From the NCBI RefSeq assembly GCF_004795255.1, contig NZ_SSBQ01000002.1, forward strand, positions 4,246,001-4,310,000: 64,000 nucleotides of DNA, written 5' to 3'. The stretch comes from Streptomyces sp. RKND-216. GTDB lineage: Bacteria > Actinomycetota > Actinomycetes > Streptomycetales > Streptomycetaceae. The notes below the pieces were generated by a model. It saw only the letters and a list, made by a program, of their open reading frames with translations. It searched no databases and was not told the DNA's origin. Shown here piece by piece: positions 32,601 to 40,302 of this stretch. The position numbers and the translations under genes are program-made. Position 1 is the first letter of the stretch, and every line of letters starts with the position of its first letter.

Positions 32601-33838
32601 AGTCGTTCTCCGAGTCTTGCGTGCACTGCAACGGGCGCGGCGTGATCGTGCACGTCGAACAGGCGCAGGCGGCCGGTGGCGGCGGTGGCGGCAAGAAGAG
32701 CCGTAAGAAGCAGAAGGCCGCGGCAGCGCAGGCGGCCGCAGCGGAGGCCGAGGCCGCGGCGTCCGCCGTGGAGAGCGCCGCAGAGCAGGCGGAGACCGCT
32801 TCGGAGGAGGCGGAGACCGCCGCCGATGTTGCCGCGGAGGCCGCCGAGCCGAAGAAGCTGCCGGAGCCCGCATTCGTGCCGGACGAGGAGCTGTACAGCA
32901 GCGCCGCCGAGGCGGAGGCCGCGGCGGGCCGCGGCGGCCGTACGCGCCGCCGGGGCGGCCGCAAGGCGTCCGCGCCCGCCGGCCCGCCGAAGGCCGGCGG
33001 GGTCACGGAGGCGGAGGCCGCGGACGCCGAGGGTGCGCAGGACGAGGCGGGGGAGCCGGACCAGGCCGCGCCCGCCCGTACCCGGCGCCGCGCCGGCCGT
33101 AAGGCGTCGGCGCCCGCCGGTGCCCCGCAGGGCGGGGAGGCGGCGGAGAACGCCGGGGCGCTCGTGGTGCCCGCGACGGCTTCCACCGGTGCTGCCGGTG
33201 AGCCTGCCGCGGCTCCCTCGGAGCCCGTCGCCGCGTCCGTTGCCGATGCCGGCCGGGCTGCGGAGGCCGCGCCGCCCGCCCGCGCCCGGCGCCGCGCCGG
33301 CCGCGCGGTGTCCGCTCCGGCGGGCTCACCCGGTGGTGGTGACGAGGCCGGAGCCATCGTGCTGCCGACCGTGGACCGTGGTCCGGTGGACGCCGGTACG
33401 CCAGCCCCGGAGCCGACGGATGCCCCCGCCGCGGCCGAGGTGGCGCCGCCCGCGCGGACGCGCCGCCGGGTCACGCGCACGGTCTCCGCTCCGTCCGGTG
33501 GGCCCGGAGGCGCCGATGGCGAGGGCGCCATCGTGCTGCCCGCCGCGCGCGACGAGCAGGCCGCCGACGGCGTGGACGGCTCCGAGGCGGACGGCTCCGA
33601 GGCGGACGGAAAGGACGCGCCGGTGGCCGCCAAGGCGGCGAAGAAGGCTGCCCGCACCGCTGCCAAGAAGGCGACGGCCAAGAAGAGCGGCACCACCGCG
33701 AAGAAGGCGGCGAAGAAGTCGACGGCCCGGAAGTCGGCCACCGGCGAGAAGAAGGCCGCCTCTTCTGGCTCCTCGCGCCGCACCGCGGCGGCCGACCAGC
33801 AGACGTCGCCGTCGGTCTCCGCTCCGGCCGAGGACTGA
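29642..33838 (+). CDS. rne: Ribonuclease E/G family endoribonuclease with long basic arms
   Basis: A 1398-residue protein, the core of RNA decay and rRNA processing. The catalytic part lies in the middle, at about residues 580-1010. The S1-like RNA-binding segment contains TSYVGNVYLGKVQNVLPSME, the DNase I-like metal site includes VVVDVNTGKFTGQGGN and IVIDFIDMV, and the zinc-link motif is CVHCNGRG. Both arms are low-complexity: the N-terminal arm has repeated RTRRRATRRASAPAG units plus Arg and acidic tracts. The C-terminal arm repeats the same units and ends in a Lys/Ala tail (KKAARTAAKKATAKKSG) like histone H1. The start is ATG at 29642 after GGGAGAA. Confidence 0.95.
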   Translation: MPEPKDSAAAENTAKDPKTPPASASSDGPNQQAAASADNGSPSDTLPPRRRAPRRASAPAGAPPAAPEAPAPDTLPAAAPAAHDAAASPAADPSEPAPTRARRRATRRASAPAGAPPVTGGATGATASGAAAVAAGEDPAADASASADGPVADVSATGQADPAPARTRRRATRRASAPSGVPEAAEQASPGTGDGPMENEEQAAPARSRRRATRKAAASAPEQAADAAGTGTGGEAAAVSEGAEPAPARGRRRAARKEAAPTEGTAAADTPSAAADEEQATPARTRRRATRTAAPPAHEHVADEAEGAGQSPASDEPALPVEAPTAPAGRKRAAQPPVAVFQAPVFTEPMFQTPQSAAAQAAAEQDEETDEEEPEATAPVSRSRRRRRRGESESDASRPAGPGDEEETGDVARSDEPDEPDESDDVGSDDEGSDESGERPARRRRRGGRRRRRGESADAQGADDGGRGDSASDDTDADEDEDADESGKNGAERDEDEGGGHGGGSSSSRRRRRRRRRSGDSSDNGLTDGDPERTVVKVREPRKKKDSEPADEVQAIKGSTRLEAKKQRRREGREQGRRRVPIITEAEFLARREAVERVMVVRQNGDRTQIGVLEDDVLVEHFVNKEQSTSYVGNVYLGKVQNVLPSMEAAFVDIGKGRNAVLYAGEVNFEALGMANGPRRIETALKSGQPVLVQVTKDPIGHKGARLTSQVSLPGRYLVYVPEGSMTGISRKLPDTERARLKQILKQVVPENAGVIVRTAAEGASEDELRRDVERLQAQWEDIQRKAQKGNAPTLLYGEPDMTVRVVRDIFNEDFSKVIVSGEQAWETVHGYVSHVAPDLVGRLQKWTSDVDVFATHRIDEQLTKALDRKVWLPSGGSLVIDRTEAMVVVDVNTGKFTGQGGNLEETVTRNNLEAAEEIVRQLRLRDLGGIIVIDFIDMVLESNRDLVLRRLLECLGRDRTKHQVAEVTSLGLVQMTRKRVGQGLLESFSESCVHCNGRGVIVHVEQAQAAGGGGGGKKSRKKQKAAAAQAAAAEAEAAASAVESAAEQAETASEEAETAADVAAEAAEPKKLPEPAFVPDEELYSSAAEAEAAAGRGGRTRRRGGRKASAPAGPPKAGGVTEAEAADAEGAQDEAGEPDQAAPARTRRRAGRKASAPAGAPQGGEAAENAGALVVPATASTGAAGEPAAAPSEPVAASVADAGRAAEAAPPARARRRAGRAVSAPAGSPGGGDEAGAIVLPTVDRGPVDAGTPAPEPTDAPAAAEVAPPARTRRRVTRTVSAPSGGPGGADGEGAIVLPAARDEQAADGVDGSEADGSEADGKDAPVAAKAAKKAARTAAKKATAKKSGTTAKKAAKKSTARKSATGEKKAASSGSSRRTAAADQQTSPSVSAPAED

Positions 33839-33852
33839 GCCGTACGGCCGTG

Positions 33853-33893
33853 CCGGCCCCGTTCGCTCCCGGTCGTGGAGCGGGCGGGGCCGG
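33853..33893 (+). terminator. Terminator after rne
   Basis: The outer stem CCGGCCCCG/CGGGGCCGG (33853-33861 and 33885-33893) and the inner stem CGCTCC/GGAGCG form a two-part hairpin just after the rne stop. Confidence 0.7.
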
Positions 33894-33894
33894 T

Positions 33895-33923
33895 TTGACC
33901 CCCTGGTCGCGGCCCCGTAATCT
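33895..33923 (+). promoter_or_regulatory. Promoter of rplU-rpmA-obg
   Basis: TTGACC (33895-33900), a 17-base spacer and TAATCT (33918-33923) form a near-consensus HrdB promoter. It would give a 5' leader of about 170 bases before rplU. Confidence 0.7.
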
Positions 33924-34100
33924 TTACCGTCGGCGTGTCGTCAAGGGTGCGCCGTGCTTCTGAGCAACTCCCTCCCGCCGGGGCCGTGCACCGGAACCCG
34001 GAGCGGGAGAGGCCGTTCACTCCTCAGTGGGACAGTCGCGGGACTCCTGCGCGAGCGGCTGGCATCAGGGGCCCCGAACCGAGCGAAAGAGAGCTTCACC

Positions 34101-34424
34101 GTGTACGCGATCGTGCGCACCGGCGGCCGTCAGCAGAAGGTTGCTGTCGGCGACGTCATCGAGGTTGACCGTATCTCCACCGGCAAGGTCGGCGACAGCG
34201 TCGAGCTCTCGACCCTGCTCGTGGTCGACGGCGAGTCCGTCACCAGCGACCCTTGGGTGCTGGCGGGCGTGAAGGTCCAGGCCGAGGTCGTGGACCACCA
34301 CAAGGGTTCGAAGATCCGGATCCAGAAGTACAAGAACAAGACCGGTTACAAGAAGCGGATCGGTCACCGCCAGCTGCACACCGCGCTGAAGATCACCGAC
34401 ATCCCCGCCCCGGCCGCGAAGTAA
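34101..34424 (+). CDS. rplU: 50S ribosomal protein L21
   Basis: A 107-residue large-subunit protein that binds 23S rRNA. It begins [17 protein letters not shown] and ends with the usual basic segment [15 protein letters not shown]. The start is the GTG at 34101; the upstream in-frame ATG at 33954 would add 49 unlike residues. It is followed by L27 and Obg in the conserved order. Confidence 0.97.
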   Translation: MYAIVRTGGRQQKVAVGDVIEVDRISTGKVGDSVELSTLLVVDGESVTSDPWVLAGVKVQAEVVDHHKGSKIRIQKYKNKTGYKKRIGHRQLHTALKITDIPAPAAK

Positions 34425-34438
34425 GGGACTGAGAACAC

Positions 34439-34696
34439 ATGGCACACAAGAAGGGCGCATCGTCCACCCGGAACGGTCGCGACTCCAATGCCCAGCGGCT
34501 CGGCGTCAAGCGCTTCGGCGGTCAGGTCGTGAACGCCGGTGAGATCATCGTCCGCCAGCGCGGCACCCACTTCCACCCGGGCACGGGCGTCGGCCGCGGC
34601 GGCGACGACACCCTGTTCGCGCTGGACGCCGGTGCGGTGCAGTTCGGCACCCACCGCGGCCGCAAGGTCGTCAACATCGTTCCGGCCGGCCAGTAA
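34439..34696 (+). CDS. rpmA: 50S ribosomal protein L27
   Basis: An 85-residue protein whose N-terminus reaches the peptidyl transferase centre. The sequence [20 protein letters not shown] is the classic L27 start and needs no N-terminal processing, unlike that of Firmicutes. It lies 14 bases after rplU. Confidence 0.98.
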   Translation: MAHKKGASSTRNGRDSNAQRLGVKRFGGQVVNAGEIIVRQRGTHFHPGTGVGRGGDDTLFALDAGAVQFGTHRGRKVVNIVPAGQ

Positions 34697-34722
34697 GGCC
34701 CCGGTTCGACACCGACACACAC

Positions 34723-34770
34723 GCGAGGGCGGACCGCCGTTCCCCGGCAGGGGAACGGGGCCGCCCTCGC
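34723..34770 (+). terminator. Terminator or attenuator between rpmA and obg
   Basis: The outer stem GCGAGGGCGG/CCGCCCTCGC (34723-34732 and 34761-34770) and the inner stem CGTTCCCC/GGGGAACG make a strong hairpin. It probably lowers obg expression relative to the ribosomal protein genes. Confidence 0.8.
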
Positions 34771-34869
34771 CGTGTTCGCGGCCCCGCCCAGACCGCTCTC
34801 CCCTCCCGCCGCTCCCGTCCCCGCACCGCTGACCCAGCACCCGCACCGCACCGCCAGGAGGCACCCGTC

Positions 34870-36309
34870 ATGACCACCTTCGTGGACCGCGTCGAGCTGC
34901 ACGTCGCCGCGGGTAACGGAGGCCACGGCTGCGCCTCCGTGCATCGGGAGAAGTTCAAGCCGCTCGGCGGCCCCAACGGGGGCAACGGCGGGCGCGGCGG
35001 CGATGTCGTTCTCGTCGTGAACACCGACGTCACCACACTGCTCGAGTACCACCACGGGCCGCACCGGAAGGCCGCGAACGGCCGTCCCGGCGAGGGCGAC
35101 AACCGGTCCGGTAAGGACGGCGCGGACCTGGTGCTGCCCGTGCCCGACGGCACGGTCGTGCTCGACGGCAGGGGCGAGGTGCTGGCCGACATGGTGGGTC
35201 AGGGCACCACGTTCGTCGCCGGCCAGGGCGGCCGCGGCGGCCTGGGCAACGCCGCGCTGGCGTCCGCGCGTCGCAAGGCGCCGGGCTTCGCGCTGCTCGG
35301 GGAGCCCGGCGAGAGCCGCGACATCGTGCTGGAACTGAAGACGGTCGCGGACGTCGCGCTGGTCGGCTACCCGTCGGCGGGCAAGTCGTCGCTGATCTCG
35401 GTGCTCTCCGCGGCCAAGCCCAAGATCGCCGACTACCCCTTCACCACCCTGGTGCCGAACCTCGGCGTGGTGACGGCGGGCGGCACCGTCTACACGGTCG
35501 CCGACGTGCCCGGCCTGATCGAGGGCGCCAGCGAGGGCCGCGGCCTCGGCCTGGAGTTCCTCCGGCACGTCGAACGCTGCGAGGTGCTGGTGCACGTGCT
35601 CGACTGCGCCACTCTCGAGGCGCATCGCGACCCGCTCTCCGACCTGGACGCCATCGAGCGGGAACTGACCCAGTACGGCGGCCTCGACAACCGTCCGCGG
35701 CTGGTCGCCCTCAACAAGACCGACATCCCCGACGGCAAGGATCTCGCCGACATCATCCGCCCCGACCTGGAGGCGCGAGGCTACTCGGTGTTCGACGTGT
35801 CGGCGGTCTCCCGCAGCGGCCTGAAGGAACTGTCCTTCGCCTTGGCCGGTATCGTCGAGCAGGCCCGTGCGGCCAAGCCGCAGCAGGAGGCGACACGCGT
35901 CGTCATCCGTCCCAAGCCGGTGGACGACGCCGGCTTCACCGTCAGCCGCGAGGCGGACGCGCTGTACCGGGTGCGCGGGGAGAAGCCGGAACGCTGGGTG
36001 CGGCAGACCGACTTCGCCAACGACGAGGCCGTCGGCTACCTCGCCGACCGCCTCAACCGCCTGGGCGTTGAGGACGCCCTCGTCAAGGCGGGCGCCCGGG
36101 AGGGCGACGGTGTCGCCATCGGTCCCGAGGACGACGCGGTCGTCTTCGACTTCGAGCCCGCGATGGCCTCCGGCGCGGAGATGCTCGGCCGCCGGGGCGA
36201 GGACCACCGCATGGACACGCCCCGCCCCGCCGCCCAGCGCCGCCGCGACCGCCAGGCCGAACGCGACGAGGCGCAGTCCGCCTACGACGAGTTCGACCCC
36301 TTCGCGTAG
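34870..36309 (+). CDS. obg: Obg (CgtA) ribosome-associated GTPase
   Basis: A 479-residue GTPase for large-subunit assembly and, in Streptomyces, onset of sporulation. The Gly-rich Obg fold is residues 1-158 ([16 protein letters not shown]). The G1 motif is [10 protein letters not shown], the switch region contains [13 protein letters not shown]3 is DVPGL and G4 is NKTD. The actinobacterial C-terminal OCT domain is followed by an acidic and basic tail. The ATG at 34870 follows AGGAGG. Confidence 0.97.
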   Translation: MTTFVDRVELHVAAGNGGHGCASVHREKFKPLGGPNGGNGGRGGDVVLVVNTDVTTLLEYHHGPHRKAANGRPGEGDNRSGKDGADLVLPVPDGTVVLDGRGEVLADMVGQGTTFVAGQGGRGGLGNAALASARRKAPGFALLGEPGESRDIVLELKTVADVALVGYPSAGKSSLISVLSAAKPKIADYPFTTLVPNLGVVTAGGTVYTVADVPGLIEGASEGRGLGLEFLRHVERCEVLVHVLDCATLEAHRDPLSDLDAIERELTQYGGLDNRPRLVALNKTDIPDGKDLADIIRPDLEARGYSVFDVSAVSRSGLKELSFALAGIVEQARAAKPQQEATRVVIRPKPVDDAGFTVSREADALYRVRGEKPERWVRQTDFANDEAVGYLADRLNRLGVEDALVKAGAREGDGVAIGPEDDAVVFDFEPAMASGAEMLGRRGEDHRMDTPRPAAQRRRDRQAERDEAQSAYDEFDPFA

Positions 36310-36370
36310 GGGTTCGGCGGACCGCCCGGGCCACCGCCTTCCGCTGTCGCCCCGGGCCGCCTCGCACACG

Positions 36371-36434
36371 CACGCACGCACGGGCGGGGTCCCGCGACGG
36401 TGCACCGTCGCGGGACCCCGCCCGTGCGTGCGTG
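36371..36434. terminator. 64-bp perfect palindrome, bidirectional terminator
   Basis: Two arms of 32 bases (36371-36402 and 36403-36434) are perfect inverted complements with no spacer. The palindrome lies between the converging obg and DD-carboxypeptidase genes and should stop transcription from both sides. The outer part is a CACG/CGTG repeat. Confidence 0.9.
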
Positions 36435-36447
36435 ACCTGTAAGGGGG

Positions 36448-37194
36448 TCAGCAGTTGGGCGCGCTCCAGAAGCGGCTGCCCTTGTTGCCCACGTGGGTGT
36501 GGTCGTTGTGTCCCGGGTAGCCCTGGCTCAGGATCTCCTCGAAGCCGGAGGTCTTCGCCGTGTTGTACATGGAGCACTGGGACGGGCCGCTGCCCAGGCC
36601 CAGGTCCGCAGCCTGCCCGGACATGTGGAGGCTGGTGGACGAGCCGCCGACGCTGCTGTTGCAGGAGACGCTGCGGAAACCGGAGGTGATGACGATCGGC
36701 CGGTCGCCGAGCTTGTGGCGCAGGGCCTCCAGCTGCCACATGACGCGGCGGATGTTCTGCTTGGCGGCGGCAGCGGAGACGCGTCCGCCGGTGAAGTCGT
36801 TCTCGCCGCAGCTGTCGTCGAACTCGCTGAAGTCGAAGTGGACGGGCGAGCAGTCGCCGTCCTGCAGCGAGTAGATCTTGCTGTACGTGTTCGGGCCGGC
36901 GACGCCGTCGGCCGAAAGGCCGTAGGCGGACTGGAAGCGCTTCAGGGCGGCTTCGGTGGCCGGGCCGAAGGCGCCGTCGATAGCGATGTTCTCGCCGCTC
37001 GCCGCCCAGCCGGCGATACGCTCCTGAAGCTGGGCGACGTCGCTGCCGCTGGCTCCTCTGCTGAGGTTCCGGTTCCAGGTGTAGCAGCTGTCCGCGACGG
37101 CGGGCTCCGCAGTGGCCACGTTCACCGTGACACCGCCGGCCACCAGCATGGCCGCGGCGAGAGCGGCACGCAGGCCACGATGGCGTCGGGTCAT
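36448..37194 (-). CDS. Secreted zinc D-Ala-D-Ala carboxypeptidase, M15 type, with wall-binding domain
   Basis: A 248-residue secreted enzyme, similar in layout to the Streptomyces albus G DD-carboxypeptidase. The signal peptide spans residues 1-35 (ending AEPAVADS). A PG_binding_1 domain lies at about 45-105 and the M15 catalytic domain at about 115-248. Zinc and catalytic residues are visible in SLHMSGQAADLGLG (HxxxxxxD) and HNDHTHVG. Conserved Cys residues suggest disulfides. The start is ATG at 37194 with GGAGGAG. Its promoter is strong and carries a palindrome. Confidence 0.9.
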   Translation of the reverse strand: MTRRHRGLRAALAAAMLVAGGVTVNVATAEPAVADSCYTWNRNLSRGASGSDVAQLQERIAGWAASGENIAIDGAFGPATEAALKRFQSAYGLSADGVAGPNTYSKIYSLQDGDCSPVHFDFSEFDDSCGENDFTGGRVSAAAAKQNIRRVMWQLEALRHKLGDRPIVITSGFRSVSCNSSVGGSSTSLHMSGQAADLGLGSGPSQCSMYNTAKTSGFEEILSQGYPGHNDHTHVGNKGSRFWSAPNC

Positions 37195-37250
37195 GTCTCC
37201 TCCAAGGGGGACGGGCGCTTCTCGGCACACCCGTCTTCAGGTTGTCATGC

Positions 37251-37278
37251 ACATTAGGAGGAATAATTCCTGTGTCAA
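37251..37278 (-). promoter_or_regulatory. Strong promoter with operator palindrome for the DD-carboxypeptidase
   Basis: On the minus strand TTGACA (37278-37273), a 16-base spacer and TAATGT (37256-37251) form an almost consensus sigma-70 promoter. The spacer contains the perfect palindrome AGGAATAATTCCT (37259-37271), a likely repressor site. The predicted leader is about 50 bases. Confidence 0.75.
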
Positions 37279-37481
37279 GACGACCCGGGATCATCGGCCG
37301 GGTGACCTGGTGAATCCCCTGGAGAAGAACGAAATTCGGGGGGAAAGCGGAATGCCGTTCAAAGGCCCGACCACTGAAAGTCCCCCGAGAATTCCGCGCG
37401 TTCTGTACGAGCGGCGCCCCGCGCGGTACAAGACAGCGGCACGGCCCGATCGCCCCCGAGGCGGAACATGAGGAGGACCCC

Positions 37482-38531
37482 ATGCGCCGATCCGGCACCC
37501 CCACCGCGGAGCGCGGCAGACCCCCGCACCCCGCCAGACCCCCGCACCGTGATGGCCGCCGCCGGCGCCGCGGCCGCCCCCGCGGCTGGCTGCTGCTGGC
37601 GGCGGTGCTCACCCTGCTGCTCGGCGTCGCCGCGCCCGCCCAGGCGTACCCGCAGGCGTTCAACCCGACCCAGGACAGCGGCAACCGCGGCTCCGACGTC
37701 GTCGCGCTGCAGTACCTGCTCAACGCGCACGGTGCGAGCCTGTCCGCCGACGGCGTCTTCGGCTCCGGCACCGACGCCGCGGTGAAGTCCTTCCAGCGCT
37801 CCAAGGGTCTCGCCGACGACGGCATCGTCGGTCCGAACACCTGGTCCGCGCTCCAGGTGACCGTGCGGCAGGGCGACCGGGGTCCGGCGGTCAAGGCCGT
37901 GCAGTACCTGCTGAACGCCAAACGCGGTTCCGGGCTCGCGGTGGACGGCATCTTCGGGGGCGGTACGGCCGGCGCGGTGCGGACCTTCCAGAGCCACGCG
38001 GGCATCGGGGCGGACAGCATCGTCGGCCCGACCACCTGGCGCAACCTGCTCTGGCACTACGAAGCCGCCGACTTCGGCGGCCCGCTGTGCGACCAGGACC
38101 CGGACGGCAACGGCAACGCCAACTGGGGCACCGCCGCGGCGATCGGCCAGGTGGAGGCCGCGGCCTCCGCGTTCGGCGGCGGCAACGGCCAGGTCCCGCT
38201 GGGCGACGCCGGCTTCGAGCACGGCGGCGACATTCCCGGCCACGCCAGCCACGAACAGGGCATGGACGTCGACCTGTGGCCCATCCGCACCGACTCCGCG
38301 CAGTGCTCCGCCGACCGCATCACCTGGCGTTCCGCGGCCTACGACCGGGCCGCCACGCGCAAGCTGGCGCAGGCGATCCGCAACACCGCGCCCGGGCACG
38401 TGAAGCTGATCTTCTTCAACGACCCGCAGCTGATCGCCGAGGGCCTCACCACCGAGTACCCCAACCACGACAACCACCTGCACGTCCGCTACTGCGAGCG
38501 GGTGCACCCCAGTTCGCTCTACGACTGCTGA
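37482..38531 (+). CDS. Secreted murein endopeptidase (M74/MepA-like) with two wall-binding domains
   Basis: A 349-residue protein. A basic Arg-rich N-region and a hydrophobic signal (WLLLAAVLTLLLGVAAPAQA) are followed by two PG_binding_1 repeats (about residues 65-120 and 130-190). A zinc peptidase domain holds HGGDIPGHASHEQGMDVDLW and, near the end, NHDNHLHVRYC. These match the ligand motifs of penicillin-insensitive murein endopeptidases. AGGAGGA precedes the ATG. It probably cuts peptide cross-links in the wall. Confidence 0.88.
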   Translation: MRRSGTPTAERGRPPHPARPPHRDGRRRRRGRPRGWLLLAAVLTLLLGVAAPAQAYPQAFNPTQDSGNRGSDVVALQYLLNAHGASLSADGVFGSGTDAAVKSFQRSKGLADDGIVGPNTWSALQVTVRQGDRGPAVKAVQYLLNAKRGSGLAVDGIFGGGTAGAVRTFQSHAGIGADSIVGPTTWRNLLWHYEAADFGGPLCDQDPDGNGNANWGTAAAIGQVEAAASAFGGGNGQVPLGDAGFEHGGDIPGHASHEQGMDVDLWPIRTDSAQCSADRITWRSAAYDRAATRKLAQAIRNTAPGHVKLIFFNDPQLIAEGLTTEYPNHDNHLHVRYCERVHPSSLYDC

Positions 38532-38538
38532 ACGTACC

Positions 38539-38578
38539 CGTGCCGGGTGGCGCCGGACGTCCGGCGCCACCCGGCACG
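38539..38578. terminator. 40-bp perfect palindrome, bidirectional terminator
   Basis: Two 20-base arms (38539-38558 and 38559-38578) are perfect complements without a spacer, between the converging endopeptidase gene and the leftward redox operon. Confidence 0.9.
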
Positions 38579-38595
38579 GCCGGGCCAGGGCTGGC

Positions 38596-39363
38596 CTACG
38601 GCCAGGTGACCACCGTGAGGGCGAGGAGCGCGAGCAGCACCGCGCTCGACGTGGTGACCTTCAGCGCGCGGCGCCGGTCCTCCAGCCGCACGTCCCAGTC
38701 GGTGACGTCGCCGGAGAGCAGCCGCAGCACGGGCGTCAGCGCGCGTCCGGCGGCGAAGCCGGCGCCGGCGAGCAGGGCCGTGCCGAGCCCGCCCCACAGC
38801 AGGAGCCCGGCGGCCAGGGCGTACGGCGCGCTCGCCGTGACGTAGGTGCGCACGCCGGTGCCCAGCTCGAAGCCGAACTGCAGGGTGCCGCGCAGCAGAT
38901 GGCGCTGCAGAACCTCCTGCGGGATCTGCCGCGCGTTCTGCGGCAGCGGAAGCCGTACGGCTCCGGTGTCGCGCAGGACGCACAGCAGCGCGCAGAGCAC
39001 TGCGGCGACGTGCCGCACCGCCTCGGGCGCGGGGGAGAGCAGGCCGGACGCCAGCCAGAGCACCGTCGCTGACAGCACGCCGCCCAGCAGCAGCCCGGCC
39101 GTCAGGGTGCCCAGGATGAGGGCCTGCCTGTGAATCGCTCGCCAACCTGGCGAGGCCAGCGCGTAGGCGCTGTTGCGGGTTCAAACGGAGCCGGAGAGCG
39201 ACCAGCCCGCGAGGCCGCCGATCACCGCCCAGGTCAGCGGCGGCACGGTGGCCACCGCGACGGACGCGGCGCCCGCCAGCAGCAGCACGGGCACCAGCGG
39301 GCCGGTGAGCCGCGCCCGCCCTCGTCCGTGCGCCCCCGGGGGTGCGGTGGGGGAGTGGTCCAC
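38596..39363 (-). CDS. Membrane protein with one in-frame UGA, candidate selenoprotein
   Basis: The frame starts with GTG at 39363, next to the stop of the gene before it. It runs 60 codons to a TGA (39183-39181), then continues open in the same frame for 194 more codons to 38596. The downstream part has no ATG, GTG or TTG for 34 codons, and the first (GTG at 39078) would fall inside a membrane helix (LILGTLTAGLLLGGVLSATVLW). So the halves belong together. If UGA is read as Sec the product is 255 residues with about five helices and Sec61 in LSGSV-U-TRNSAY. A SECIS-like hairpin lies 26 nt after the UGA, and selD and tRNA-Sec are nearby. Alternatives are a nonsense mutation, a sequencing error or two coupled genes. 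It ends the MauE/MauD-like operon. Confidence 0.6.
39138..39154 (-). promoter_or_regulatory. SECIS-like stem-loop after the in-frame UGA
   Basis: On the minus strand CTCGCC-AGGTT-GGCGAG folds into a 6-bp stem (7 if A-T closes). It begins 26 nt after the UGA, and its apical loop starts 33 nt after it. The E. coli fdhF element has the loop AGGUCU, and bacterial SECIS elements are expected within about 40 nt of the UGA with a G early in the loop. The codons across it (CCA, GGT, CGA, ATT, AGG) are rare for this genome, as if RNA shape outweighed codon choice. Confidence 0.5.
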
Positions 39364-40302
39364 CTACACCGTTCCCGTCAGGTGCCGCCAGGTGACGGCG
39401 CCGACCACGCCGTCCACGGTGAGGTCGTGCGCGGTCTGGAAGGCCCGTGCGGCCTGCTCGGTGCGCGGCCCGAAGTTGCCGTCCACGGTGAGGTCGTGGC
39501 CGTGTTTGCGCAGCTGGTGCTGCGCGCCGCGCACGGCGTCGTCGATGTCGCCGCGCCGCACGGTCAGCACCAGTTCCGGCCAGGTCTCCTCGTCGACGGT
39601 GCCGGTGGCGGTGAGTCCGGCCTGTTCCTGGAAGAGCGTGACCTGCTCCTCGGTGTTCGGGCCGTAGATGCCGTCCGCCTCGGTCGCGAAGCCGTGGTGG
39701 GTGACCAGGTGCTGCACCGTGTAGGCGTCGGGGCCGGTGGTGCCGCTGCCGGTGGAGGGCCAGGAGACGGCACCGGGGCATCCGCAGTCGGTGGTGTGCC
39801 GGCAGATGGAACGGACCCATCCGGAGCCGGTGTTGTGGTAGCCGTCGTGGCAGCGGCGCTCGATGCCGCAGCCGCAGGTGCCGCACTCCTTGCTGTACCG
39901 CCACAGCCAGCCGTCGTAGCTGCCGGAATAGCACTGGTTGGGGCGCAGCGTCCAGGTCACGCCGTCGTTCTTGTGGAAGCCCGCGTGCGCGCCGGTGGTG
40001 GCGCAGGCGGCGGCGAAGACGGTGCTCGGGCCGCAGCCGGGCGAGCAGTTGTGGTCCGAGGCGTAGCTGGGGCAGGAGCCGGTCCAGATGTCGTACCCGT
40101 CGGCGTACGCCTTGCGGGCGGCGGGGAACATGCCGAGCGCGGCGAACCCGACGGCGGTGGCCGCCTGGAGGATGCGGCGGCGGGTGGGCACCAGCCCGGC
40201 GAAGGCGGCGGTCTCCCGCTCGCGTCCGGCGCGGCGGCGGCGCGCGGGCCGGGCGTCCGGGCCGGGGGTGCGGAGCATCGGTACCTGTTCGAGGGTGGTC
40301 AT
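39364..40302 (-). CDS. Tat-exported 12-Cys MauA-like protein fused to two peptidoglycan-binding domains
   Basis: A 312-residue protein. The Tat-type signal is PTRRRILQAATAVGFAALG, with cleavage likely after KAYA. A domain of about 110 residues then carries exactly 12 Cys, including CGTCGCGIERRC and SICRHTTDCGC. The methylamine dehydrogenase light chain MauA also has six disulfides from 12 Cys and needs MauE and MauD, which are encoded just upstream here. Two PG_binding_1 domains (about 195-250 and 260-312) would fix the protein to the wall. I see no proof of a tryptophan-derived quinone. The ATG overlaps the MauD-like stop by four bases. Confidence 0.75.
   Translation of the reverse strand: MTTLEQVPMLRTPGPDARPARRRRAGRERETAAFAGLVPTRRRILQAATAVGFAALGMFPAARKAYADGYDIWTGSCPSYASDHNCSPGCGPSTVFAAACATTGAHAGFHKNDGVTWTLRPNQCYSGSYDGWLWRYSKECGTCGCGIERRCHDGYHNTGSGWVRSICRHTTDCGCPGAVSWPSTGSGTTGPDAYTVQHLVTHHGFATEADGIYGPNTEEQVTLFQEQAGLTATGTVDEETWPELVLTVRRGDIDDAVRGAQHQLRKHGHDLTVDGNFGPRTEQAARAFQTAHDLTVDGVVGAVTWRHLTGTV

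Noticed and set aside
30572..32653. A long minus-strand frame inside rne and similar ones opposite tig, obg, mreB and the radical SAM gene
   Set aside because: They mirror strongly expressed plus-strand genes with known domains, have no ribosome sites, and their composition follows from the codon bias of the sense gene.
39078..39180. A separate second gene starting at the GTG at 39078 instead of UGA readthrough
   Set aside because: That start lies in the middle of a membrane helix, has no ribosome site and ignores 34 protein-like codons between the UGA and the GTG. It is kept as a less likely alternative, not excluded.
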